64,000 nucleotides of DNA. It comes from Lewinellaceae bacterium (lineage in GTDB: Bacteria > Bacteroidota > Bacteroidia > Chitinophagales > Saprospiraceae). A program made the translations under genes and the position numbers. The DNA lies in the NCBI GenBank assembly GCA_016708875.1, contig JADJFA010000004.1:124001-188000 (forward strand). The letters run 5' to 3'. Below are positions 53,246 to 61,808 of this stretch, piece after piece. The notes under the pieces are model-generated. The model was not told the origin of the DNA. It ran no database searches and saw only the letters and a program-made list of their open reading frames with translations. Position 1 is the first letter of the stretch. Every line of letters starts with the position of its first letter.

Positions 53246-55284
53246 ATGAAAAAAATCCTCTTTTTCCTCACGCTTGCTACATTCATGGCGATTAGCGCTA
53301 CTGCTCAACCTATAAACCGAGCTACGCCTGAAGCAAACCTCAAATCAGCGCAAGAAGCCGAGGCCGATGGAAATCCCTACGCAGCCTTGGACTTGTATGA
53401 AAAATACCTTTCTGAAAACAAAACGGACAAACAGATTACCGCGAAAGTTGCGAAACTCAACTTCGAGCTTCGCGATTACGAAAAGGCAGAAAAAGGATTT
53501 GCCCGTCTTGTAAACCGCGACCGCAAGCTTGAATTCACAGAACTTAAATATTGGCTCGCGCTCAGCATGAAATACAACGGCAATTATGCCGAGGCGGTTG
53601 ACATGTTCAACCAGTACATTGCCGATGGCTCCGATGAAGCACTCAAAACCGCCTCAAAGCGGGAAATAGCAGGTTGCGAGATCGCAAAAAAACTCAAGCA
53701 GCCAGAAAATCTGATCGTGGGCAACCTAGGCAAAACCGCTAATAACCCTCAAACCGACGGCTCACCTTCTTATAGCGCAGGAGAACTGTATTTCACCTCC
53801 ATCCGCTCTAAAGAAGTGGTCGTTTTGAACGGGAAAGAAGGCGACTGGCACTCAAAAGTGTATACCACCACAAGGTCTGGAACTGAATACGGAGAGCCAG
53901 AACCGCTGGGTACACAAATCAACCGGGAGGGCTGGCATCAAGGGAACGTTAGTATTGCTGCCGATGGCAAAACGATGTATTTCACACGGGTAGAACTCAC
54001 CGAAAAAGGCCAGGACATTGGTACCAGCAAAATTTTCGTCTCCCAGAAAGGTTCTGATGGCTGGGCTGGAGCAAATGAAGCTACAGGCGTCAATGGCGAT
54101 TTTATTGCCAAGCACCCTTGCGAAGGCGAGCTTTTTGGCGAAAAAGTGCTCTTTTGTCGCCAACATGCCCGGTGGAAAAGGTGGTTTTGACCTTTACTAC
54201 GCGACCAAAAAATCAGAAAACAGCTTTGGCCTGCCCGTTAACCTTGGCGATGTTGTGAATACGCCAGGCGACGAGGCCTCTCCTTTTTATCAGGACGGCA
54301 AGTTGTGGTTCAGCAGCAACGGACGACCCACTATTGGTGGTTATGATGTCTTTGAAACCCAGTGGAATGGTGCAGTGTGGAGCGACCCAAAAATGATGCC
54401 TATGGGCATCAATACCAGCCTTGACGATCTTCACTATTCCCGCTCTTCAGATGGATTCACTGGATTCCTTCAGAGCAATCGCCCTGGCCCGAACAATCTC
54501 AAAAGCAAGACTTGTTGCGACGATATTTATGCTTGGGAAATTGAGCGCATCAAAGTGGAACTACTCGCCAAGACTTTCCGCCTCAAGCGTAAAGGAGAAA
54601 AGGAGAACCAACCTTTGAAGGGAGCAGTTGTCACAATGCTTGATGTAACAGAAAAGAAAGCAAGCAATGTAGACGAGAAAAACAACCTTGCCTCCAATGA
54701 ATTCCCATTCACCCTACAGCCCGAAAGATCTTACATGGTGATCGCCAATGCTGATGGCTTTAAACCGGATACGGTGTCCTTTAATACTTTGGGGGTCAAA
54801 AAAAGCACGAGTATCGAGGAAAAAACTCACTTTACGCCTTTTAAAGCGCGAACCCGAGTTTGATACACTTCGCATCAATGAACCTATCCGCCTTGATAAT
54901 ATTCTCTACGATTACGATAAGGACAATATCCGCCCTGATGCTGAGCCTGATTTGCAAAGTGTGGTAGATCTGATGAAAAAATACCCTGAAATGAAAATCG
55001 AGCTTTCCTCACACACAGATGCACGGGGCATTGATGCTTACAATGAAGACCTTTCTCAACGTCGCGCCAATAGTGCTGTGGCCTGGATTGTGGCAAAAGG
55101 TATTGCTGCTGATCGCATTGTGGCGAAAGGATATGGTGAAAAACAACTTCAGAACAAGTGTACAAATGGGGTTGAATGCACTGAGGAAGAGCACCAGATC
55201 AACCGCCGTACTGAATTCAAAATCACTGCCGGCCCAACCAGCATTGTGATCGAAAGAGTTGAGAAACGAGAGAAAAAACAATAG
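53246..55284 (+). CDS. OmpA-family TPR/PD40 protein paired with PorP/SprF; two frameshifts
   Basis: Three frames join into one protein of about 678 residues if one T is removed from TTTT at 54152-54155 (restoring VLFVANMPGGKGG) and one A from A6 at 54820-54825 (restoring SIEEKLTLRLL). Signal peptide (KKILFFLTLATFMAISATAQ), TPR region (about 25-150), a PD40/WD40-like propeller (about 170-410; GSPSYSAGELYFTS, MPGGKGGFDLYYATKK, SFYQDGKLWFSSNG-type blades), a carboxypeptidase-regulatory-like domain (about 430-540) and a C-terminal OmpA domain (DYDKDNIRPDAEP, HTDARGIDAYNEDLSQRRA) that binds peptidoglycan. This is the architecture of PorE-like proteins encoded after PorP/SprF. The next feature is a strong terminator. 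Confidence 0.88.
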
Positions 55285-55316
55285 GGTACTAAACTCTGTT
55301 TAATTCAAATCTATTT

Positions 55317-55377
55317 AAAGCGCGGGTGTGCAAGGCGTTGATTTCAAACGCTCAGCACACCCGCGCTTTCTTTTTTT
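55317..55377 (+). terminator. Rho-independent terminator after the OmpA-like gene
   Basis: Perfect 15-bp stem (55317-55331 with 55355-55369, AAAGCGCGGGTGTGC) followed by CTTTTTTT. The A-rich left side means it could also work in the other direction. Confidence 0.88.
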
Positions 55378-55397
55378 AAAAGGATACCCTAATTGAG

Positions 55398-55405
55398 TAC
55401 ATTTG
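55398..55405 (+). promoter_or_regulatory. -7 element TACATTTG for the NifU-like gene
   Basis: Exact TAnnTTTG match; it lies downstream of the alternative TTG start at 55393 and so supports the ATG at 55423. Confidence 0.5.
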
Positions 55406-55422
55406 CATCAAATTTAGCAAAA

Positions 55423-55674
55423 ATGACAGCCATTTCCGACAAGAAGAACCTAAATGAAAGAGTTGAAGCAGCCCTCGAAACCATACGCCCGCACCTCCGG
55501 GTGGATGGCGGCGATGTAGAACTCGTAGAAGTCACGGACGATATGCACGTCAAGATCCGATGGATGGGTATGTGTGAAACATGTTCCATGTCTGGCATGA
55601 CACTACGGGCAGGTATTCAGGAGGCCGTGCAAAGTAAAATTCCGGAAATAGTAGGCGTGGAAGCGGTTAATTGA
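55423..55674 (+). CDS. NifU-like iron-sulfur scaffold domain protein
   Basis: 83 residues, a stand-alone NifU C-terminal (Nfu) domain: VEAALETIRPHLRVDGGDVELVEV (split) and the cluster-binding pair in MCETCSMSGMTL (Cys-x-x-Cys), then AGIQEAVQSKIPEIVGVEAV. Nfu proteins carry and deliver Fe-S clusters in the cytosol. Length is typical for the single-domain form. The residue order around the CxxC (CETC) differs slightly from the usual SGCPSS. Confidence 0.93.
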   Translation: MTAISDKKNLNERVEAALETIRPHLRVDGGDVELVEVTDDMHVKIRWMGMCETCSMSGMTLRAGIQEAVQSKIPEIVGVEAVN

Positions 55675-55675
55675 A

Positions 55676-55737
55676 TCGAAATTGGGATATTAGAATATTG
55701 AGATATTAAAAATATTTCCTCAATATCTCAATATCAC
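55676..55737. repeat. Imperfect inverted repeat of GATATT units between convergent genes
   Basis: Short-period arms (GGGATATTAGAATATTGAGATATT and AATATCTCAATATC, here split) form a hairpin of the same style as 17436-17507. Likely shared terminator of the NifU-like and HHH genes. Confidence 0.6.
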
Positions 55738-57793
55738 CACTTAATCCGCGCCTGCACCTTCCACACCCTTTCCTTTCCTATCGTGCCCGAATCCGTCACT
55801 GCCTGGCTTGTGTTGGTTTCTTCCATGCGGGCGTCCAAGCGAAGCCAAGCGTTTACCCGCCAGTGAAGATTGAGATACCAGCGTGTGCCGCGTCCCGAAA
55901 ATGCGGGAATAGAAACTGCTGAAAACAGGTCGTTCTCAAAGGTATAAACCCTTGAATCATAGTCTTCTGTATCAAAAACGGTATATCTGAGCGCCGCTGA
56001 AACCGGGCTTCCGAGCGGTTTCAGCACTGCCTCTTGGTATGCAACAAAACCCAGGGAGGATGCATTTTCACCAATTTGGTAGCTTGTCCACTCTAAACGG
56101 CTGCGGAGTTCTATCGGTTTACTGATTTTGTAAATGGAATGTAAGCGAAGCCGGTCACGTTTTGCGTTGACGAGGCCAAAGGGTTTTTCCAAATCATCAT
56201 TTCGTTGTTTTGTTTCTGATTGCCAGAGGGCGTACACTGAAAAATTGCGGCTCTTTGTCCACAACACACGGGCCAGGTACTCCCGACCATTTGAGGGTGC
56301 ATCTACACCAAAGCGAAGCCAGGGGTGCCGCCACACATCTGCATAAAGGTTTATCTGCCAACGTCTTATCCAACGGATATCTGCGCCTAGATAAAGCCCT
56401 TGCTCATTGCTTGAGCCGGAAACTTCTGCAAAAGGATTGCCATAAATAGATTGGTAATCCTTGCCCAAGGAACGATGTACAGCTGTGAGCGTTACATGGC
56501 GGTCCGCAGAAAAAAGCAGCCCGTTTACGGCTGCCACGCCACCATTGTCACTCTGAGCCGTTTCACCAAAAAGAAAGAGATTACGCCAGCGGTAATTGTA
56601 ATCAATACTTGCTCCGGTCAAACTTTGGCCTTTAAACCCAAACTGACGGTAAGGCGCAGGAGATGGACTCCAAGGCTTATCATAAGCGATATGCAGAACA
56701 TTTGCAGTAATCTGGCCCTTCTGTCCGCCCCAGGTGGCTGTGAGTCCGCCAACTTGTTCGTGCAGCTCTTTTTCATCTTCAATTTCTGTAGTAGTACGGT
56801 GGTAGCCAGAAGTGAGCAGGGATGAAAATTCGATCTCGGGCGAATCAAATTCAGTGGTATCCAATTGCACGTTTGCGTCACGGCGGCGATTGGAATACAT
56901 TGCAGTGACTTCCAGGTGTTTGCCAAATGCGAGCGTAGCAGCAGCTCCCCGGAAAAAATAGGTCTCCCCAAATGCGCCATAGGCGTTTATTTTCCGCCCA
57001 CCGCGTGCCACTGACACTGTTTCGGCGGATTTTCCTGGAGCAAAACCTGTTTGCAACAATAGTCCCTGTCCCATTCTGGCGGAATAATCGCCTAAAGCAA
57101 CCGCTCGAACGGTCTGATTCAAATTCTGGGCAAAAATATGCGCACTGTAAAAATCAAAACCATGTTTGTTACTGCCTCTAAACAGCGCCTCTCCTGCGTC
57201 ACTTTCGGCAGTAAATCCAAAGCGGAGGCGGTTGTCGAAGGAATGTCGGTAGCGAAGGGCATAAGCGTTGGGGCCGCCTTCAGATTTTTTTGTATCGTAA
57301 TTGGGTGGATCAGGATGTGCCCAGCGCAGGAACAACTCGTTGTCGCCGTGTATGAATCCGTTGAGGATGTTGGTATTTCTTGTATCTAAGCCCGTTCTGA
57401 TCCGTGCAAATTGTAAAACCCGTCGGATGTCGCCTAATTCCCAATTCGGAATCGCCTGAAGTTCGTACTCATTCAAAAAAGGTCCGAATTGGTCGCGGTA
57501 AACGATAAAGTTATCCACCTGGATTTGATTCAGCAAACGCAAGGAAAGCAGTTCTTCCCGAGCTGCGGAATTGAGGTTCATGGGCTTGTCGCGATAGCGT
57601 TCGAGATTTTCCAGAAATTGTTGAGCATCTGATTCGGATGCCGATTCATTGTCACGGAAAAATTTTCGAGCAGTTCATCATCCGTTTGAGCGTTCAGGCT
57701 CAATGTAAACAAGGCGAAAACCAAGGCCGCCAATAGGCGTTGTAAAAATATATTTTTCAAAAATTGTGTATAAATGGTAGTTGCGTGCGTCAT
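55734..57793 (-). CDS. Helix-hairpin-helix protein with large beta-barrel domain; one frameshift
   Basis: Two frames (57793-57578 and 57581-55734) join into about 686 residues if one A is added to the A5 run at 57658-57662 (top strand); the joined text reads LLENFFRDNESASES...QQFLENLERYRDKPMNLNS. Signal peptide (LLAALVFALFTLSLNAQ). Residues about 65-120 form a ComEA-like helix-hairpin-helix pair (LNSAAREELLSLRLL, LNEYELQAIP). The remaining 560 residues are alternating beta strands typical of an outer-membrane barrel (LFLFGETAQSDNGG, FSVYALWQSETKQ, LRYTVFDTEDYDS) ending KVQARIKW. Such long HHH-barrel proteins are known from many Bacteroidota genomes without assigned function. Convergent with the NifU-like gene. 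Confidence 0.82.
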
Positions 57794-57934
57794 AAGCCGG
57801 GTTGTTTCGGAAACAATGTTAGGGCGAAAGATTCGTTTGAGCCGCGTTTGGAAGTGACACTTTTTGAAAAAGGGCTACTTCTAAGCTTTTTTAAAAAGTG
57901 TCCCTTCTAAAAGTGCCGTAACGATTGCAACCAC

Positions 57935-57942
57935 TACCTTTG
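57935..57942 (+). promoter_or_regulatory. -7 element TACCTTTG for the small lipoprotein operon
   Basis: Exact TAnnTTTG match 40 bases before the ATG at 57983. Just upstream (57849-57909) two arms with GACACTTTTT / AAAAAGTGTC can form a hairpin. Confidence 0.5.
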
Positions 57943-57982
57943 CTTATCAATTTTTTAACCATTCAAAATCGTTTTCTCAAAC

Positions 57983-58231
57983 ATGAAAAAATCAATTTTA
58001 GGGATTCTCGCAGGCGCAGCCTTGATGTTCTCCATGGCTTCTTGCGGCGAAAAACTGCTCACGGATGAGCAGGTTCAGGCTGAAATCACAAAAGGCTATG
58101 AGGCTGGCAAAGCTGCCGTTGAGCAGGAAATGACCGCCAAATGCGAAGCTGACTTTGAGGCTCGCGTGTCGGCCATTGTTGATCAGGCCAGAGCCGATTA
58201 CGAAGCCGAAATGGCTGCCGACAAAAAGTAA
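57983..58231 (+). CDS. Small coiled-coil lipoprotein
   Basis: 82 residues. Lipoprotein signal with Cys21 (ALMFSMASC), then a single amphipathic, Ala/Glu/Lys-rich helix without Pro (TDEQVQAEITKGYEAGKAAV, EQEMTAKCEADFEARV). It resembles Lpp-like or coiled-coil periplasmic lipoproteins in composition, not in sequence. It shares the AEMAA end motif and general design with the next gene, suggesting the two arose from one ancestor. They are 65 bases apart and share one downstream terminator. Confidence 0.8.
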   Translation: MKKSILGILAGAALMFSMASCGEKLLTDEQVQAEITKGYEAGKAAVEQEMTAKCEADFEARVSAIVDQARADYEAEMAADKK

Positions 58232-58296
58232 GCCGTTTGAAAACATTCCCAAATCCATTCATTCTCAAAACATTCACCGAAATTTTTTCCATTACA

Positions 58297-58758
58297 ATGA
58301 ATAAGAACTTGCTTTTAGCTGGCGCAGTAGCTGTGGCTGGCTTTTTTACCCTCACAGCATTCGACGGCAAAACCCTCGCCCAACAAAAAGAGGAAATCGC
58401 TGCTGCTGTGACCGCACAACTTGAAATGCTCCGTACGGAGAAGACTGCGGAATGCGATACACGCGTACAAGAAGAGGCCAACATGCGCCTCGAGGCCTGG
58501 AAAGCCGAAATGGCTGCCGCACCAGCACCAATTAAAGGTGGTGTGAAAAAAGGCGGATCGAAAGGCCCTAAAGTGGATCCGCTGCCTACTGGCGCAAAAC
58601 CACCAACCGATCCGCAAAAAAGTCGCGGTGGTGCTGTAAAAGAAGGTGATATGGAAGATCAGAAAAAGCGGGGTGGTGCTATCAACTCTAATTCACCTAC
58701 CGCTCCAGAAGAACAAAAAAAGCGGGGTGGTGCTGTTAAGCAAGGTGGCGGAAATTAA
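58297..58758 (+). CDS. Secreted coiled-coil protein with KKRGGA repeats
   Basis: 153 residues from the ATG at 58297, where the signal peptide begins (KNLLLAGAVAVAGFFTLTAF); a longer frame from 58237 is unlikely. Residues 25-75 are an Ala/Glu-rich helix like that of the preceding gene (EEIAAAVTAQLEMLRTEK). The C-terminal 75 residues are basic, Gly/Pro-rich and contain three repeats of (K/S)(K/R)RGGA(V/I): KSRGGAV, KKRGGAI and KKRGGAV, spaced by acidic 12-18-residue linkers, ending KQGGGN. I know no family with this repeat. It could be a binding or cross-linking tail at the cell surface. Confidence 0.75.
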   Translation: MNKNLLLAGAVAVAGFFTLTAFDGKTLAQQKEEIAAAVTAQLEMLRTEKTAECDTRVQEEANMRLEAWKAEMAAAPAPIKGGVKKGGSKGPKVDPLPTGAKPPTDPQKSRGGAVKEGDMEDQKKRGGAINSNSPTAPEEQKKRGGAVKQGGGN

Positions 58759-58775
58759 TATATGCGTCAACTCAT

Positions 58776-58815
58776 AAAAAAAGTGCCTGTCGATTGCTCG
58801 ACAGGCACTTTTTTT
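58776..58815. terminator. Strong two-way intrinsic terminator
   Basis: AAAAAAAGTGCCTGTCGA pairs perfectly with its complement across TTGC and has A7 on one side and T7 on the other, so it can end both the plus-strand operon and the convergent lipoprotein gene. Confidence 0.9.
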
Positions 58816-58834
58816 ATTTTGCTCTGCAGACGAA

Positions 58835-59341
58835 TTACTTGTTGTAAGTAAAGTTAGCATCATCGTAAGATGCATCCGTATAAGTTACACGGTAACTGCC
58901 TGAAAGGGTGTTGCCGCTTAGTTGGCCTTCACCTGCAAAAACGCGACCAGCTGGATCAGTATAGCTAATGTGGAGGTGGTCTCCGTCTTCGATGGTTGCT
59001 TTCAAAATAGAATTGAACCCGCCGAAGTTTGCGATTTGAATTTCAGATTCATTGATGCGTGTAACAACTGCTGGAGAGGTGAGATTATACGTACCAACAT
59101 TGCTAGGAACAGCAGTACTAACCGTCACAACGTCCTGACCAAGGTAAGAACCTATGAATTTCGCAGACCATTCGATTTCGCAGTTTTCGCCTTCGAAGCC
59201 AGTACCGCACTCGCAAGTGCCGTCAAGGCAAGTGCCTGTGTTGCATTCTACGTCTTTGCACTTGTCGCCGCAAGAAGTAGTGGTAACGGCGAGGAATGCG
59301 CCAAAAATAAATAGTGGGAGGATAAAGAGTTTTTTGCTCAT
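58835..59341 (-). CDS. Lipoprotein with EGF-like domain
   Basis: 168 residues from the ATG at 59341. Lipoprotein signal peptide with lipobox TTTSC (about Cys24), followed directly by an EGF-like module of six cysteines (CKDVECNTGTCLDGTCECGTGF in two parts; GENC). The rest is a beta-rich domain of about 115 residues (IGSYLGQDVVTVSTAV, IQIANFGGFNSILKA, LSGNTLSGSYRVTYTD) resembling lipocalin-like or META-like small domains, which I cannot name with confidence. Surface lipoproteins of this kind are common in Saprospiria-like genomes. A longer upstream frame lacks a signal peptide. Confidence 0.85.
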   Translation of the reverse strand: MSKKLFILPLFIFGAFLAVTTTSCGDKCKDVECNTGTCLDGTCECGTGFEGENCEIEWSAKFIGSYLGQDVVTVSTAVPSNVGTYNLTSPAVVTRINESEIQIANFGGFNSILKATIEDGDHLHISYTDPAGRVFAGEGQLSGNTLSGSYRVTYTDASYDDANFTYNK

Positions 59342-59482
59342 GTTTTGGAAATGTTTGTGAAAGGTGATGGAATGGATGTTAATTGTTCGCGGCAAAGGTA
59401 AAAAAACGCCTGAATAGGAGGTAACAAACGAAACGTTATTACTAGCCAAAGCAGCCTAAACAAAGTCTCACCCGAATAGTTG

Positions 59483-61651
59483 TTAATCTTTTAGCAGGAT
59501 TTTTCCTGTTGCCTGTGTGTTTTCTGACAAAATCTGGAGGAAGAAAATGCCCGGTGCTAAGGTTTCAGGCAACTTAAAACGAATAATAGATAGTGCGTTT
59601 TCAAAATTTTCGGTCTTGATCATTTTGCCATGATTGTCAACCAGATTCAAAATTGCTGCACCCGACAAAATTTCGGTCGGCTCGATTACCAGCCAATCTC
59701 CCGTGTAAGCAGGGTTGGGGAAGATGCGTAGCGGAGCAATAAGATTTTCCTCCAAGCCAACTGTGTAGCCTACCTCCTCACAGTCAGAGATGCCACAGCC
59801 ATTTGCCCCAGTTACGGTGACGCAATAGGTTCCAGGCAGCAAATTAAGGATTTCCTGTCCTGTTTGACCGGTGCTCCAAATGATTTCAAATGGACCAGTT
59901 CCACTAATTTGTACAGAAGCAGAGCCATCCGGAATATTGGGGCCTGAGGCATTCGTGGTATTGACAGAAATGCTTGGCACATCTGCGTCTTGTGTGATGA
60001 TAACCATATTGACCGCTTGTGTAGTGCAGCCAAAAACATCCGTTACTAGGAGCTCGGGGAAGGTAAAACCACCGCCGTTGGAAATCACAAACCAACACGA
60101 GTCATTTTCAGTTATAAATTGACCATTGCTGGTCCAATAAAACGATGGGCTTTCAGCATTTGTGACAGCCCAGAGAAGTGCGGGAGTATTCCCTAAACCA
60201 TTGCAGGTCAAGGTATCGAATCCAACAAACTGGGCGGGTAAGGATATCAAATGTTCTTCGGAGAGAATGTTTTTTGAAGCAACGCAACCGTCTAAAAAGG
60301 CCATTACGCTGTAAATCCCTCCGGCAGAAGCGAGAAAGCATTGTGCCTCTGTTACCAGAATCCCGTCTTTCGACCATTGGAAAACGGCATCAGGCGAAGG
60401 CTCGGCACAAAGGTTTACCGAAGGTGTGTTGCAGGTGACCAGAATGTTGGTGGGCAGATTGGCCAGCAAGACACTTGGGGAAACCTCAGAGATGGTTAAA
60501 GTCACGAGGGTATCGCAGTCGCCATTCCCGGACACCATGAAAGTAAACACGCCCGGAGCATCAAATACCGTCCCATATAGAACAATGCTTTCTCCCGAAC
60601 AGATTTTTTGTGAGAGACTATGCTGTACAGTTCCTCCTCCAGGCAAGTTGATTGACTGGACACTTATACAATTGTGCGCGTCAGTGACGGAGAGGGTATA
60701 ATTGCCACTCATAGGAAAGGTAGCCATTGCAGTCGTTTGACCATTCACCCAAAGGTAGTGATAGGGCGCGGTGCCCCCTTCTGCTTGAACCGTGATGGAC
60801 CCAAGCCCACCGCCGCAGTTAACAGGTTGAATATTAGTGGTTTGGATCGTCAATATGTCTGGCTGGCCAAGCACAATGGTGTCGGATTCCGTGTAGTTTG
60901 CACCGGTAACCGTAACAGTGTACGTTCCTGCGGGAAGGCTGTTTTGCTGATAGAAATTGAGGCTTATATTTGACCAATTGTAAAAAAGCCCCGAATGGTC
61001 GCCCCAGACACTTACTCCAACAATACCGTTGGATTCACTGTGACAATTTGGCTCTTTTACATTGGTCGGCACGACTACGAAAGGGGTTGCCGTTGGGCCG
61101 CCATAGGTGAACGTCAGGCGGTAATTTTGTCCGCCATTGTTTTTTGTCATGGTAGTTTCCGGGATAAAATCATCGCCAAGGGTATCAATTTCGGCCACAA
61201 AATATACTTCGAGCACATATGTTTTGCCGACTGTTAGCCCGGCAGCCAGATCAATATTACTGGCCTTGCTACGGTAACGTGTGGTGTAAAGTCCCACGAG
61301 GGTAAAATAATCTTGATCGAGGTTGAGATTCTGGAAATTGCCCGCTGCCCCACCCTGCTCAAACACGCGATACTGAAGCCCGATACCGCTTACATTATTG
61401 AAACAACTTTCCCAGGTGATAGCCCTGGCATTGGCCAGTGAAAGGTTTTGCAAGGTTCCAAGGTGCAGGCCGTTGAAACGAATACCCGAAGGACAATCGG
61501 CGATGATAAAACTGTCCAAAGTGCCATTGATACGGAGATGGACCGAGGAGGAACACTCCCCTACCCAATCGTAGCCACAAGCGGCGGCGTTTTGTACAGA
61601 AAACAGGAATATAACGTTGAAAACGAGGAGCTTGGAGTAAATGCTATGCAT
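59483..61651 (-). CDS. SprB-repeat-containing protein with T9SS type A sorting domain
   Basis: 722 residues. Signal peptide (SKLLVFNVIFLFSVQNAAAC). N-terminal domain of about 190 residues with strands and several cysteines. SprB-like units follow (GITVQ-type: ITVQAEGGTAPYHYLWVNG, SGNYTLSVTDAHNC; VGVSVWGDHSGLFYNWS; VQISGTGPFEIIWSTG, LPGTYCVTVTGANGC), interrupted by Ig-like segments with paired cysteines. The C-terminus is a type A sorting domain (LRIFPNPAYTGDWLVIEP, LAPGIFFLQILSE, ATGKILLKD). Secreted and surface-attached by T9SS; likely adhesin-like. Unlike the adhesin at 7772 it uses the type A rather than the CHU_C signal. Confidence 0.9.
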   Translation of the reverse strand: MHSIYSKLLVFNVIFLFSVQNAAACGYDWVGECSSSVHLRINGTLDSFIIADCPSGIRFNGLHLGTLQNLSLANARAITWESCFNNVSGIGLQYRVFEQGGAAGNFQNLNLDQDYFTLVGLYTTRYRSKASNIDLAAGLTVGKTYVLEVYFVAEIDTLGDDFIPETTMTKNNGGQNYRLTFTYGGPTATPFVVVPTNVKEPNCHSESNGIVGVSVWGDHSGLFYNWSNISLNFYQQNSLPAGTYTVTVTGANYTESDTIVLGQPDILTIQTTNIQPVNCGGGLGSITVQAEGGTAPYHYLWVNGQTTAMATFPMSGNYTLSVTDAHNCISVQSINLPGGGTVQHSLSQKICSGESIVLYGTVFDAPGVFTFMVSGNGDCDTLVTLTISEVSPSVLLANLPTNILVTCNTPSVNLCAEPSPDAVFQWSKDGILVTEAQCFLASAGGIYSVMAFLDGCVASKNILSEEHLISLPAQFVGFDTLTCNGLGNTPALLWAVTNAESPSFYWTSNGQFITENDSCWFVISNGGGFTFPELLVTDVFGCTTQAVNMVIITQDADVPSISVNTTNASGPNIPDGSASVQISGTGPFEIIWSTGQTGQEILNLLPGTYCVTVTGANGCGISDCEEVGYTVGLEENLIAPLRIFPNPAYTGDWLVIEPTEILSGAAILNLVDNHGKMIKTENFENALSIIRFKLPETLAPGIFFLQILSENTQATGKILLKD

Positions 61652-61808
61652 GTAAATCGGTTTGAGAACTTGGATAATTTACAAATTCGGAAAAACAAAG
61701 GCAAGTTTTACGAATTCACAAAAAAGCCCTCAAAGATACTCAGCACCTATTAGCTCTCTTGCTTAAAATGCATCTCTGTCAATATTTGGCGATTGCAATG
61801 CTCCAAAA

